Source: Aquimarina sp. Aq107 (GTDB lineage: Bacteria > Bacteroidota > Bacteroidia > Flavobacteriales > Flavobacteriaceae). From it: a stretch of DNA of 64,000 nt. The stretch lies in assembly GCF_943733665.1 (NCBI RefSeq), contig NZ_OX030782.1, positions 2,196,501 through 2,260,500 of the forward strand, given 5' to 3'. Under the pieces are notes generated by a model, which saw only the letters and a program-made list of their open reading frames with translations, was not told the DNA's origin and searched no databases. Within the stretch, counting starts at the first letter, position 1. Each line of letters opens with the position of its first letter. Positions 34,393-44,162 of this stretch are shown here, piece by piece. Position numbers and translations under genes: made by a program.

Positions 34393-36843
34393 TTATAATT
34401 TTTTAGCATTCTTTACCTTACTCTTGGTTAATGCCAACTCTAAGACTTCACTCATTTCTTTAACGTAGTGGAATTTTAATCCTTTAAGATATTCCGCTTT
34501 AATTTCATCAATATCTCTCTTATTATCCTCACACAATAATATTTCTTTGATATGAGCTCTTTTTGCAGCCAGGATTTTTTCTTTAATTCCACCAACAGGT
34601 AACACCTTACCTCTTAGTGTAATCTCACCTGTCATAGCAATACTCTTTTTCACTTTTCTTTGAGTAAATAGTGAAACTAATGATGTAAGCATTGTAATTC
34701 CTGCACTAGGACCATCCTTTGGCGTAGCTCCTTCTGGAACATGAATATGAACATTATAGTTGCTAAAAATATCTTGATTAATTCCTAAAACATCTGCATT
34801 AGCTTTGATATACTCCATAGCAATAGTTGCAGATTCCTTCATTACTTTTCCTAAATTACCGGTAATTGTTAGGCTTCCTTTTCCTTTAGAAAGAATTGAT
34901 TCTATAAATAAAATATCACCACCTACACTAGTCCAAGCTAATCCGGTAACAACACCCGCTACTTCATTATTCTCATATTTATCACGCTCTAATCTAGGAA
35001 CTCCTAAAACCTCTACAACATCGTCATTACTTACTTTTACATTATAGGTCTCTTCCATTGCTATATTTTTAGCAGCGAACCGTACCATTTTAGCAATTTG
35101 CTTTTCTAATCCACGAACACCAGATTCTCTTGTATATCCTTCTACGATCTTCTCTAATTGTACCTTTCCAATTTTCAAATGAGATTTATCCAATCCGTGT
35201 TCAACCAATTGTTTTGGTAATAAATGCTGTTTTGCAATTTCAACTTTCTCTTCTATCGTATATCCGGTTACATTAATAATCTCCATACGATCTCTTAAAG
35301 CTGGCTGAATTGTATTAAGGCTGTTAGAAGTAGCAATAAACATGACTTTAGAAAGATCAAACCCCATTTCTAAGAAATTATCATGAAATTCAGAGTTTTG
35401 TTCAGGATCAAGCACTTCTAATAAAGCAGAAGAAGGATCTCCTTGGTTTCCTACAGAAAGTTTATCTATCTCATCCAAAACAAAAACTGGATTGCTTGTT
35501 CCCGCTTTTTTAAGGCTTTGGATAATACGACCTGGCATGGCACCTATATATGTCTTTCTATGCCCTCTAATTTCTGCTTCATCTCGCAAACCACCTAATG
35601 ATATACGTACATATTCTCTACCTAATGCTTCGGCAATAGACTTCCCTAATGATGTCTTACCAACTCCCGGAGGACCGTACAAACATAGTATCGGTGATTT
35701 CATATCATTACGCAGCTTTAGTACTGCTAAATATTCTATGATACGTTTTTTAACTTCATCTAAACCGTAATGATCACGATCAAGAATTTTCTTGGCACGT
35801 TTTAGATCAAATTTATCTTTACTAAATTCATTCCATGGCAAATCTAAAAATAGATCTAAATAATTACGTTGAATAGAATATTCGGCTACTTGCGGATTCA
35901 TACGACGCATCTTAGACAATTCTTTGTCAAAATGTTTCTTTACATTTTCATCCCATTTCTTATCCTTACTTCTAACCTGCATTTCCTCTATTTCATCTTC
36001 ATGTGAGACACCACCTAGTTCCTCCTGAATGGTTTTCATCTGTTGATGAAGGAAATACTCACGCTGTTGCTGGCTCATATCATGCTGAACCTTATTTTGT
36101 ATATCATTTCTTAGTTCCAATTTCTGAAACTCTAAATTCATATACTTCAACGTAGCTAAGGCCCTATCCTTGATATTATCAATCTCTAATATTTTTTGTT
36201 TTTCGTCTACTGGTAAATTTAGATTAGAAGAAACAAAATTGATTAGAAAAGAGTTACTTTCAATATTTTTAATAGCAAAAGATGCTTCTGAAGGAATATT
36301 AGGACTTTCCTTTATAATTTCTAAAGCCAATTCTTTTATAGAATCAATAATCGTATTAAACTCCTGATTTTCTTTAGCAGGTCTGGTTTCCGGAACTTCT
36401 AATACTCTTGCTTTAATATATGGTTCTTCTTCTAAGATCTCATCTATCTTAAACCTTTTTTTACCTTGTAAAATAACAGTTGTATTTCCATCTGGCATCT
36501 TAAGAACTCTTAAGATTCTCGCTACTACTCCAATTTTATTTATATCCTTAGAAGTAGGATTTTCTACATCTTCTTCCTTTTGAGAAACTACTCCAATCGT
36601 TTTGTTTCCATTATTTGCTTCATTAAGAAGCTTAATTGATTTATCACGACCAGCAGTAATTGGAATCACTACTCCTGGGAATAAAACAGTATTTCTCAAT
36701 GGCAATATAGGAAGTGTTTCCGGAAGTTCTTCTTTATCGATTTCCTCTTCATCTTCAGGTGTCATTAAAGGTATTAATTCTGCATCTTCATTTATTCCTT
36801 GAAATGACAAACTGTCAAGAGTTGTTAATTTGGATTTCGTCAT
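34393..36843 (-). CDS. lon: ATP-dependent protease Lon
   Basis: Lon degrades misfolded and regulatory proteins in the cytoplasm. An N-terminal LON substrate domain ([19 protein letters not shown]) is followed by a AAA+ domain with Walker [14 protein letters not shown] and Walker [11 protein letters not shown]. The C-terminal protease domain has its Ser in [11 protein letters not shown] and its Lys in [13 protein letters not shown]. The 816 residues fit the family. It is monocistronic; the upstream region has a perfect 9-N9-9 inverted repeat that may be a stress-control site, and the downstream region has unusual repeated hairpins. Confidence 0.97.
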   Translation of the reverse strand: MTKSKLTTLDSLSFQGINEDAELIPLMTPEDEEEIDKEELPETLPILPLRNTVLFPGVVIPITAGRDKSIKLLNEANNGNKTIGVVSQKEEDVENPTSKDINKIGVVARILRVLKMPDGNTTVILQGKKRFKIDEILEEEPYIKARVLEVPETRPAKENQEFNTIIDSIKELALEIIKESPNIPSEASFAIKNIESNSFLINFVSSNLNLPVDEKQKILEIDNIKDRALATLKYMNLEFQKLELRNDIQNKVQHDMSQQQREYFLHQQMKTIQEELGGVSHEDEIEEMQVRSKDKKWDENVKKHFDKELSKMRRMNPQVAEYSIQRNYLDLFLDLPWNEFSKDKFDLKRAKKILDRDHYGLDEVKKRIIEYLAVLKLRNDMKSPILCLYGPPGVGKTSLGKSIAEALGREYVRISLGGLRDEAEIRGHRKTYIGAMPGRIIQSLKKAGTSNPVFVLDEIDKLSVGNQGDPSSALLEVLDPEQNSEFHDNFLEMGFDLSKVMFIATSNSLNTIQPALRDRMEIINVTGYTIEEKVEIAKQHLLPKQLVEHGLDKSHLKIGKVQLEKIVEGYTRESGVRGLEKQIAKMVRFAAKNIAMEETYNVKVSNDDVVEVLGVPRLERDKYENNEVAGVVTGLAWTSVGGDILFIESILSKGKGSLTITGNLGKVMKESATIAMEYIKANADVLGINQDIFSNYNVHIHVPEGATPKDGPSAGITMLTSLVSLFTQRKVKKSIAMTGEITLRGKVLPVGGIKEKILAAKRAHIKEILLCEDNKRDIDEIKAEYLKGLKFHYVKEMSEVLELALTKSKVKNAKKL

Positions 36844-36858
36844 AAGTATATATACAAA

Positions 36859-36885
36859 GTCATTTTGTCATCTAATCAAAATGAC
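36859..36885. promoter_or_regulatory. Inverted repeat GTCATTTTG-N9-CAAAATGAC upstream of lon
   Basis: The two 9-bp arms (36859-36867 and 36877-36885) are exact complements separated by 9 bases, starting 16 bases before the lon ATG. The 9-N9-9 geometry is the same as the CIRCE element, but the sequence differs. It is a probable operator, or a hairpin in the lon leader. Confidence 0.5.
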
Positions 36886-37062
36886 ATTCTTTAAAAGTTT
36901 ATTAAATCTAATTTTAGAATCGATAACACTTGCAAAATAAGGCATTTGTACCTGATTCTACTTAGATAAGTCAATTGTTATGCCATAAACTTCAAAAAAA
37001 TATTTTAAAAACTGTAACAAAAAGGATCTATCCATATCTTTATATAAAGTAAACTGAAATTT

Positions 37063-37614
37063 TTGACACTAACCAAACTAAATACTGAGCAACTGATAGA
37101 AAAGTGCCGTAAGCAAGATCAGAGTGCGCAGATGGAAATTTATAACAGATACTATAAAGCTATGTACAACACAGCTTATAGAATTATAAAAAATTCTGCA
37201 GAAGCTGAAGATGTGATGCAAGAAGCTTTCTTAACAGCATTTACCAAACTGTCAATGTTAGAAGACAACAAGGTATTTGGAGCTTGGTTAAAAAAGATAG
37301 TTGTTAATTCTAGTCTTACAATATCTCGTAAGCGAAATATTTATGGTGAGGTCCCTTTAGAAACCATTGAATATGCACTTACAGATGAAACAGAAGGGAT
37401 TGTAAGAGAAGATTTGACTAGTGTTAAAGCTAATACAGTTTTAAATACTTTAAAAGAATTAAAAGAAAGCTATAGTACCGCATTGTCATTGCACTTGATA
37501 GAAGGTTATGATTATGAAGAGATTTGTGGAATATTAAATATATCATATTCTAATTGCCGTACACTGATTTCTCGCGCGAAAGAAAGTTTACGTAAAAAAT
37601 TAATAGTTACATGA
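37063..37614 (+). CDS. ECF RNA polymerase sigma factor
   Basis: Region 2 is seen in YNRYYKAMYNTAYRIIKNSA and AEDVMQEAFLTAFTKL. Region 4 is in IEGYDYEEICGILNISYSNC with RTLISRAKESLRKKL. The TTG at 37063 is the likely start, giving 183 residues, typical of the family. Its stop overlaps the next gene's start (ATGA, 4 bases). The operon continues with an anti-sigma-like protein and two repeat-rich exported proteins, so the factor probably controls an envelope response that includes its own operon. Confidence 0.9.
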   Translation: MTLTKLNTEQLIEKCRKQDQSAQMEIYNRYYKAMYNTAYRIIKNSAEAEDVMQEAFLTAFTKLSMLEDNKVFGAWLKKIVVNSSLTISRKRNIYGEVPLETIEYALTDETEGIVREDLTSVKANTVLNTLKELKESYSTALSLHLIEGYDYEEICGILNISYSNCRTLISRAKESLRKKLIVT

Positions 37615-38174
37615 AAAAGGAAGATGAAATAGACAAGTTATTTGAACGTTTAGAAAATCAACTTGACGTATTTGAACCATCAGTTGATCATAAATCACAT
37701 TTTTTAGAGAAATTGCAGGAGCAAAATAAAGTTGTTTCTCTTACATCTAAAAAAATAAATTGGATAAAACCATTAGCAATTGCAGCTTCTATAGCAATAT
37801 TAATAGGTACCATATCAATAGCTCCTATATTTAACACTAATGAGAAAGCTGATTTAGCAAGTGTTTCTCCACAAATGGAGGATACTCAAAATTTCTTTAC
37901 AGTTGCGATCAAAAACCAACTGGAAGAAATTGACAAAAACTCATCAGCAGAAACAACTGAACTAGTTGCGGATGCTATGAAACAATTAGAAAAATTAGAA
38001 TCTAGTTATGAACATCTAAAAAAAGATCTAGTAGAAAGTGGCAATGATAAAAGAGTAATCAGCGCGATGATTAAAAACTTTCAGAAAAGAGCAACTTTAC
38101 TAGAAGAAGTATTAGAAAAAATTGACAACATCAACAAATTAAAATTAAACGAAAATGAAACCAATATACTATAA
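37611..38174 (+). CDS. Putative anti-sigma factor, single-pass membrane protein
   Basis: The product has a cytoplasmic N-terminus of ~55 residues, one membrane helix (residues ~58-76, PLAIAASIAILIGTISIAPI) and a helical extracytoplasmic part (EEIDKNSSAETTELVADAMK, then MIKNFQKRATLLEEVLEKI). This fits a one-pass anti-sigma factor, though no classical zinc-binding anti-sigma motif is present. It overlaps the sigma gene by 4 bases and the next gene by 20 bases, so tight co-expression is expected. The role is inferred from order and topology. Confidence 0.72.
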   Translation: MKKEDEIDKLFERLENQLDVFEPSVDHKSHFLEKLQEQNKVVSLTSKKINWIKPLAIAASIAILIGTISIAPIFNTNEKADLASVSPQMEDTQNFFTVAIKNQLEEIDKNSSAETTELVADAMKQLEKLESSYEHLKKDLVESGNDKRVISAMIKNFQKRATLLEEVLEKIDNINKLKLNENETNIL

Positions 38175-39255
38175 ACTAATATACATATTACTTCTTATAC
38201 CAGCTATTTCTCTAGGGAATGGAGACATTAGAAAGAAAGGAAAATATACTAAAGAGAAATCTATGAAGAAAGAGTTTTCTGTAAGTAGTGATGCTTTATT
38301 AAAAATAAGCAATGATTACGGAAATCTAGATATTACTTCTTGGGATCAGGATAAAATCGTAATGGAAATTAACATAAAAGTTAATGGAAACGATGAAGAA
38401 AAAGTAATAGAAAAACTTGAAAGTATCGGTGTAGATTTTGAAGCATCATCGAAAATGGTAAGTGCAAGAACTACTTTTGATAAAGATAGCAAATCGTGGT
38501 GGTCTAAATTCTCTGATAGTTGGGGTGGAAATAACCTAAAGCTAGAAATTAATTATACAGTAAAAGTCCCAATCACAAACAGTGTAGATCTAAATAATGA
38601 TTATGGAAGTATAACTCTTGATAAGACTAAAGGAAATGCTAAAATAAGTTGCGATTATGGACAGATCATTGTAGGCGAATTACTGGGAAATGATAACTAT
38701 ATTAGTATAGATTATACTCACAATAGTACCATTAAATATATGAAAAGTGGAAAAATAAATGCCGATTACTCCGATTTTATTTTAGATATGGGAGATGAAG
38801 TTCTACTTAATGCTGACTATTCTAAATCAAAAATAAAAGCAGTCAAAGAGCTTAATTATAACTGTGATTATGGTAGTTTAAAAGTAGAAAACGCAAGAGT
38901 TTTTAAAGGAAACGGTGATTACCTAGACACTAATATTGGAAGCGTAAGTAATAGTGTGAATATTAACTCTGACTACGGATCTATTGATATTAAAAATTTA
39001 GAATCTACAACAAAAAATGTCAATATTAGAACCGATTATACTGGTGTAAGTATTGGGTATGATTCTAATCTAAACTTTGATTTTGTTGTCAAAACTTCCT
39101 ACGGAGGAATTAATCTTGATGACAGCATTAACACAATGAAAAAGAGTAAAGATAATTCTAGTAAAGATTACAGAGGATATCACGGAGAAAAAAACAGTGG
39201 AAATTCCATTGATATTTCTACCAGTTATGGTGGAGTTAAACTAAGAAAAAATTAA
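38155..39255 (+). CDS. DUF4097-like exported protein with DYG repeats
   Basis: A signal peptide (ending near SLGNG) is followed by about a dozen short strand units marked by Asp-Tyr-Gly or a variant: NDYGNLDIT, NNDYGSITLD, CDYGQIIV, CDYGSLKVE, NSDYGSIDIK, RTDYTGVSIG, and finally TSYGGINLD and TSYGGVKL. The pattern fits a right-handed beta-helix of the DUF4097 (adhesin-like) type. It lies within the ECF operon, overlapping the anti-sigma-like gene by 20 bases. It is probably a periplasmic or surface structural protein. Confidence 0.75.
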   Translation: MKPIYYKLIYILLLIPAISLGNGDIRKKGKYTKEKSMKKEFSVSSDALLKISNDYGNLDITSWDQDKIVMEINIKVNGNDEEKVIEKLESIGVDFEASSKMVSARTTFDKDSKSWWSKFSDSWGGNNLKLEINYTVKVPITNSVDLNNDYGSITLDKTKGNAKISCDYGQIIVGELLGNDNYISIDYTHNSTIKYMKSGKINADYSDFILDMGDEVLLNADYSKSKIKAVKELNYNCDYGSLKVENARVFKGNGDYLDTNIGSVSNSVNINSDYGSIDIKNLESTTKNVNIRTDYTGVSIGYDSNLNFDFVVKTSYGGINLDDSINTMKKSKDNSSKDYRGYHGEKNSGNSIDISTSYGGVKLRKN

Positions 39256-39274
39256 TTCAAATATTCAATCAATT

Positions 39275-40009
39275 ATGAGAACAGTAACAATCATTTTAGG
39301 CTTAGCATTATGCAGTATAACATCAATAAATGCGCAATGGTGGGGAAAAGGAAAAAAAATAGAAGGAAATGGCAATGTAGTAACTAAAAACAGAAATTTA
39401 TCAAGCTACGATCAAGTAAAACTAAAAGGTAGTTTAGATGTCGCTTTAGTTGCTGGAACCGAAGGTAATATTAAAATTGAAGCAGAAAGCAATCTAATTC
39501 CTCACGTAATCACTGAGGTAGAAGGCGATGTTCTAAAAATCTATGTAGAAAAAGAATATTATTTAAAACCAAGTAGAAATAAAATAATTCTTATTACAGT
39601 ACCTTTTAAAGATATATCTAAAGTAAGTTTATCTGGATCAGGAGATATTTATTCCAAAGATACTATAAAGGCAGAATCTTTTGAAACTAGAGTTTCTGGA
39701 TCAGGAGATGTTGGATTAGAAGTACAAGCTAAAGAACTAGAAGGATCTGTATCTGGTAGTGGTGATTTAACGTTAAAAGGTTCTGCAGAAAATCTAGAAT
39801 TAAATGTAACTGGTTCTGGAGATGTGAGAGCATATGACCTAAGAGCAAAAAATGTAGATGCATCTGTGACAGGTTCTGGAGATATTAAATTAACATCTAC
39901 CCATTATTTAAAAGCACGTGTAACAGGTTCAGGAGACATTGATTATCAAGGGAATCCAGAAAAAGAAGATAAAAAAGTTTCAGGATCTGGTGATATCACA
40001 AAACACTAA
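39275..40009 (+). CDS. GIN-domain (DUF2807) exported protein with SGSGD repeats
   Basis: A signal peptide (ending at NAQ) precedes the head-GIN domain: IEGNGNVVTKNRNLSSYDQV, then GSLDVALVAGTEGNIKIEAE. Seven units of [VL][ST]GSGD[IVL] follow (LSGSGDIY, VSGSGDVG, VSGSGDLT, VTGSGDVR, VTGSGDIK, VTGSGDID, VSGSGDIT), spaced about 19-20 residues, forming a beta-solenoid. It is the last gene of the ECF operon and ends at a terminator. It probably acts in the envelope with the DUF4097-like protein encoded upstream. Confidence 0.85.
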   Translation: MRTVTIILGLALCSITSINAQWWGKGKKIEGNGNVVTKNRNLSSYDQVKLKGSLDVALVAGTEGNIKIEAESNLIPHVITEVEGDVLKIYVEKEYYLKPSRNKIILITVPFKDISKVSLSGSGDIYSKDTIKAESFETRVSGSGDVGLEVQAKELEGSVSGSGDLTLKGSAENLELNVTGSGDVRAYDLRAKNVDASVTGSGDIKLTSTHYLKARVTGSGDIDYQGNPEKEDKKVSGSGDITKH

Positions 40010-40035
40010 AAAGAAGCATATTTCAATAATCCGAA

Positions 40036-40076
40036 AAACTGTTTAAGAAGTTTTACTTCTTAGGCAGTTTTTTTTA
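40036..40076 (+). terminator. Rho-independent terminator
   Basis: A 15-bp stem (40036-40050 with 40056-40070), including two G-U pairs, has a 5-base loop and is followed by a T-run, 26 bases after the GIN-domain stop. Confidence 0.85.
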
Positions 40077-40090
40077 CGTCTAATAATCTT

Positions 40091-40098
40091 TACTTTTG
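40091..40098 (+). promoter_or_regulatory. -7 box for the CpsB-type phosphatase gene
   Basis: TACTTTTG matches TAnnTTTG and lies 87 bases upstream of the TTG start, just after the terminator of the previous operon. No -33 TTG was seen at the usual distance. Confidence 0.4.
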
Positions 40099-40185
40099 TA
40101 AGTAACTTGATGTAAGCTATTAAGAGATACTTGCATCACATTAAAGTTTAATACTTTAATTAACCCCAAAACAAGAACGAACACG

Positions 40186-40920
40186 TTGCATTTTTTATCA
40201 AAGAAAGAAATTCATCTTAAAGAGATCATTCCGCAAGGTTATGTAGATATGCATTCTCATTTATTACCTAATATAGATGATGGAGTCAAAACTGTATATC
40301 AATCTGCTTATATTATTGAACAATTTGGAAATTTAGGAGTAAAAAAAATTATTACTACACCACACGTAATGCAAGAGGTATGGCCAAATACCTCGGAGAT
40401 AATTAAAAGTAAGCATCAAGAAATGAAACGAGTCTTATCTACATTAGATCTTGATATCATACTAGAAGCTAGTGCAGAATATATGTTGGATGACTTATTT
40501 TATCAAAGAATAAAAGCAAATGATATTATACCATTACATGAAAAATATATACTCGTTGAAATGTCTACTTTTAGTGCGCCAATTAATTTAACTGAACTTC
40601 TTTTCGAAATTAAACTAGCAGGGTACTCTCCTATTTTAGCACATCCAGAACGGTATTCATTTTACCAAGATCATATGGATAAATACATCGAATTAAAGGA
40701 GTCAGGATTTTTATTTCAACTCAATTTACTTTCTGTTTCGGGGTTTTATGGAGAGAAAGTTAAAAACAAAGCGATAAAACTACTCGCTGAAGGTTTTTAT
40801 GATTTTGCCGGCTCTGATGTGCATAATTATCATCAGTTCGAGGTTCTTGAAAAAGGTTTTTTACCAAAAAATGCCGAAAAAATTTCGGCATTGATGAAAA
40901 AGAATCTATCCTTTAACTAG
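40186..40920 (+). CDS. CpsB/YwqE-type PHP tyrosine-protein phosphatase
   Basis: Translation from TTG at 40186 gives 244 residues. The PHP metal site is complete: VDMHSHLLPNIDDGV, TTPHVM, the HPER motif (LAHPERYSFY) and FAGSDVHNYH. This family dephosphorylates tyrosine-phosphorylated capsule kinases such as Wzc. The kinase gene lies directly downstream on the other strand, its stop overlapping this one by 4 bases. The two should form the phosphorylation-cycle control of polysaccharide export. Confidence 0.88.
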   Translation: MHFLSKKEIHLKEIIPQGYVDMHSHLLPNIDDGVKTVYQSAYIIEQFGNLGVKKIITTPHVMQEVWPNTSEIIKSKHQEMKRVLSTLDLDIILEASAEYMLDDLFYQRIKANDIIPLHEKYILVEMSTFSAPINLTELLFEIKLAGYSPILAHPERYSFYQDHMDKYIELKESGFLFQLNLLSVSGFYGEKVKNKAIKLLAEGFYDFAGSDVHNYHQFEVLEKGFLPKNAEKISALMKKNLSFN

Positions 40921-43280
40921 TCTTTTGCTCCGTATCCATAACCATAACCATATCCTACCTTATCACCTGCTGCATTTAGTAATACCGCCATATTAGGAAG
41001 ACGTTTTTCTCTATAGAAATTTTCTGGAACTTGGAGTATTCTTTTATCTGAGTAATTTTCTCTTACGATGTAAATGCTTAAATCAGAAAAATGCCCAATC
41101 AATAAAGTATCCGTTACCAAACTTACTGGTGCTGTATCTACAACTATATAGTCATAATTATCTCCTAAATAATCGAACATTTCCTTCACTCTATCATTCA
41201 TCAATAATTCAGCTGGATTAGGAGGTATCACACCAGAAGGTACTACAAAAAGAGGGTCATTTTCTCCTTGTTCATATACAACATCTTCTGGCTTAATATC
41301 CAAATTCATAATAAAATTGGTAAACCCAGGAGTATCTTTCCCTTTTTGTAATTCAAAGAAATTATGAAATTTTGGATCACGAAAATCAGTCCCTAAGTAT
41401 GCCACTTTTTTTCCGGATATTGCCAATGTTTTTGCTAGATTAGAAGAAACTAAGGTCTTCCCCTCTCCAGAAATTGTAGAAGTAACAAAAATAATTTTAC
41501 CAGTTTCCTTATGCGTACCTGCCATTAAGAAACCTAAATTTGTCCTAAGAATCCTGAAGGCTTCTGCAATAGATGATCGGCTATTTCTAGAAACCACAAT
41601 CTTACTTTTCTTACTTTTTGTTTTTGGTATAGCTCCTAAAATTGGCATAGATAACGATCTTTCTAAGTCTTCTCTAGAATTTACCTTAGTATTGAATAGA
41701 TCTAATAAATAGATAGTCAAAAAAGGCAACGCAAAACCAAAAAATATCGCTCCAAAATAAATCATCTTTTTATTTGGTGATACTGGGTAAGAACCTAAAG
41801 TAGATGCCTTATCAATTACACGTGCATTCGATAATGTGATATGACTTGTAATCTCGGCTTCTTCTCGTTTTTGTAATAAATATAGATATAATTGTTCTTT
41901 TATACCTTGTTCTCTTCCGATAGCAGTCAACTCCTTTTGTCTTAGTGGCGCATTATACAATTGTCCACTAAAATACTTGTCTTGAGTCCTTAAACTATTC
42001 AAACTTATGTTAATAGAGTTTTTTGCACCGTTTAAACTAGCAATTAACCCTTGTCTTAAAGAACCAATTTGCTCATCAATATTAACTACAACGGGATTTT
42101 GTACACTAGAAGATTTTAATAGTCTTTTTCGTTGACTTATTAATCCATTATAACGAGCTACGGTTGATGTAATCGAAGGATCATCAAAACCAAGTGTTGA
42201 AGGTAAAATATCATATTTACCATCTTGACTAAGCACAAAACGTCTAGTTGATTCAATTTTTCTTAATTGAGTTTCAAATCTATTAATTTCTTGTAAATTT
42301 CTAGAATCAATATCGGCAACTCTTTGCGTTTGTGCAGACACATCATTAGTCAATCCAAATTTAGATTTATAACCTGCAGCTTCATCATCCACTTCAGACA
42401 AGTCACCAGAAATTAGATCTAATCTCTCATTAATAAAACCAGCTGTTCTAGCAGATGTCAATTTCTTATTTTCAATAGTAGATTTATTATACTCCTCTAC
42501 CAAATTGTTGATGATATCTTTTGCCTTTTCCTTTACTGGATCATTTAAAGACAATTTTACGATTGAAGATCCTTTGCCTATCGTAATAACAGATAATTTA
42601 TTTCTATAACTCTGAGCTACAATATTTACCGGAGTTATTTTAATATGTATAACTTTTCCTTTGTTTGATTCTATTCCATCAATGTTTGGAGTTATTACGA
42701 TATCTCCAATACTAGTATTAATAGTCTTTCCAAAAGAGTGATCACTCAATTTCTGTCCTTCTTTATCTACGAACGAAAAAGAAGTCTGCGAATTAATTAA
42801 AACTCTAAAATTCTTTGATTTTGTATGAACTATAGAATCTGCAGATAAAAAATTAATCTCAATTAAAGATTTAGGATAATTTTCCGATTCAAGAACCCTA
42901 CCTTTGGTAAAATATTGAACATTTAATTTCAAATTATTAACTACATTGGTAAGCAATGTTCTGGATTTTATAATCTGAATCTCATTTTCTATTTTATTCT
43001 TAGAATCATCTAGTAAACCAAGGTCTTTAAAAGCTGACAGTTCTGATTCACTAACACTCTCTTCCTGAGAAATTAAAATTGTACCAGACACATTATATTG
43101 CGGTATGGTATAGCGTATATGTAAATAAGCTAAAGTTCCAAAAACAACAACACTTAGTAAAAACCAATACCATTTTTTTACATACTTTAAAATTTCATCT
43201 CTAAAATTGAAACTTGACTTAGGTGCATCTATAAAAGTGCTGTTATCAGTACTATTATCGGAATTATTATTAGAAATCAT
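40917..43280 (-). CDS. Wzc-type polysaccharide co-polymerase / tyrosine autokinase
   Basis: The 787-residue protein has membrane helices at ~36-55 and ~510-528 flanking a long periplasmic, coiled-coil-rich region. A BY-kinase domain follows, with Walker A VTSTISGEGKTLVSSN, a Walker A'-type segment VAYLGTDFRDPKF, and DYIVVDTAPVS. The tail is a Tyr cluster (VGYGYGYGYGAKD), the site of autophosphorylation in this family. It controls chain assembly and export with the Wza-like lipoprotein encoded by the upstream gene, which ends 7 bases before this start. Confidence 0.93.
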   Translation of the reverse strand: MISNNNSDNSTDNSTFIDAPKSSFNFRDEILKYVKKWYWFLLSVVVFGTLAYLHIRYTIPQYNVSGTILISQEESVSESELSAFKDLGLLDDSKNKIENEIQIIKSRTLLTNVVNNLKLNVQYFTKGRVLESENYPKSLIEINFLSADSIVHTKSKNFRVLINSQTSFSFVDKEGQKLSDHSFGKTINTSIGDIVITPNIDGIESNKGKVIHIKITPVNIVAQSYRNKLSVITIGKGSSIVKLSLNDPVKEKAKDIINNLVEEYNKSTIENKKLTSARTAGFINERLDLISGDLSEVDDEAAGYKSKFGLTNDVSAQTQRVADIDSRNLQEINRFETQLRKIESTRRFVLSQDGKYDILPSTLGFDDPSITSTVARYNGLISQRKRLLKSSSVQNPVVVNIDEQIGSLRQGLIASLNGAKNSINISLNSLRTQDKYFSGQLYNAPLRQKELTAIGREQGIKEQLYLYLLQKREEAEITSHITLSNARVIDKASTLGSYPVSPNKKMIYFGAIFFGFALPFLTIYLLDLFNTKVNSREDLERSLSMPILGAIPKTKSKKSKIVVSRNSRSSIAEAFRILRTNLGFLMAGTHKETGKIIFVTSTISGEGKTLVSSNLAKTLAISGKKVAYLGTDFRDPKFHNFFELQKGKDTPGFTNFIMNLDIKPEDVVYEQGENDPLFVVPSGVIPPNPAELLMNDRVKEMFDYLGDNYDYIVVDTAPVSLVTDTLLIGHFSDLSIYIVRENYSDKRILQVPENFYREKRLPNMAVLLNAAGDKVGYGYGYGYGAKD

Positions 43281-43287
43281 ATATTGC

Positions 43288-44079
43288 TTATCTTAAAATA
43301 AGTGCTAATGCAGCTAAACCTACACTAATTACACTCAAAACAACTCCAACTGTTCTATCTTGTCCTTTAGAACTCTTTATTCTAGCATCATTAGGTTCGA
43401 CATATAATACATCATTTTGAGCCAAATAATAAACTGGAGAATCAAAAATAGATTTAGAAGTAAGATCTACCTTATGATAGGTATTAACTCCGTCATTTTC
43501 TCGAATCACCATAACATTACCTCTTTTTCCCATAATAGTTAAGTCGCCTGCTAAACCGATTGCTTCAATAATAGTAACTCTTTCGTTAGGAATTGTAAAA
43601 GAACCAGGTCGACCAACTTCTCCTATAACAGTAATTTTAAAGTTTTTAAGTCTAACATTTACTATAGGATCTTTTATATATATTTTTAGCTTCTCCTTTA
43701 TCATATCCTTAATCTCAACTCTAGTTAAGCCAGAAATTTTTAATTTCCCTAGTACCGGGAAATCAATATTTCCTTCTTCATCAATAAGGTATGTAGGTTC
43801 TACTCCTCCACTTCCAGTAGATGATCCTGCATTATCACCAGAAGGAGAAGGTAAACTAGCTCCTTGCATTAAATTAAAAGGTCTTGCAGCATCCATATCG
43901 GTTGCAGAAACTAAAATACTCACTACGTCATCCACCTTAAAAACTGGTGTAAATGAATTTGTAGATTTAATTTTTTCTAAATCTTTAGATTCTTGAAAAT
44001 AAACAACATCAGTAGGTGTTTTGCAAGAAAAAATAAATGATGATACTACTAATAAAAGTAAAAACTTGATTGAATGCAT
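43288..44079 (-). CDS. Wza-like polysaccharide export lipoprotein
   Basis: A lipobox (FIFSCKTPTD) is followed by the polysaccharide-export domain (YLIDEEGNIDFPVLGKLKIS) and an SLBB domain (KITVIGEVGRPGSFTIPNER). The C-terminus has a hydrophobic helix (VVLSVISVGLAALALIL), typical of Bacteroidota members of this family. It forms the outer-membrane channel for exopolysaccharide with Wzc. A promoter with both -33 and -7 elements lies just upstream, so Wza and Wzc can be transcribed apart from the sugar-synthesis genes. Confidence 0.92.
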   Translation of the reverse strand: MHSIKFLLLLVVSSFIFSCKTPTDVVYFQESKDLEKIKSTNSFTPVFKVDDVVSILVSATDMDAARPFNLMQGASLPSPSGDNAGSSTGSGGVEPTYLIDEEGNIDFPVLGKLKISGLTRVEIKDMIKEKLKIYIKDPIVNVRLKNFKITVIGEVGRPGSFTIPNERVTIIEAIGLAGDLTIMGKRGNVMVIRENDGVNTYHKVDLTSKSIFDSPVYYLAQNDVLYVEPNDARIKSSKGQDRTVGVVLSVISVGLAALALILR

Positions 44080-44113
44080 ATTTTAAATTCTTTAGGGCAT
44101 TTTGATCTATAAA

Positions 44114-44145
44114 CAAAAGTATAATAATATTCTTGTTTATAGCAA
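44114..44145 (-). promoter_or_regulatory. Promoter for the wza-wzc pair
   Basis: On the minus strand TTG (44145-44143) and TACTTTTG (44121-44114) are separated by 21 bases, a Bacteroidota-type promoter. The predicted start lies near 44108, about 28 bases before the Wza-like ATG. Confidence 0.6.
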
Positions 44146-44162
44146 CTATTTTAAAAAGAAGA

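Noticed and set aside
34805..36802. Several plus-strand ORFs inside the lon region
   Set aside because: All are antisense shadows of lon, whose motifs are complete along its full length.
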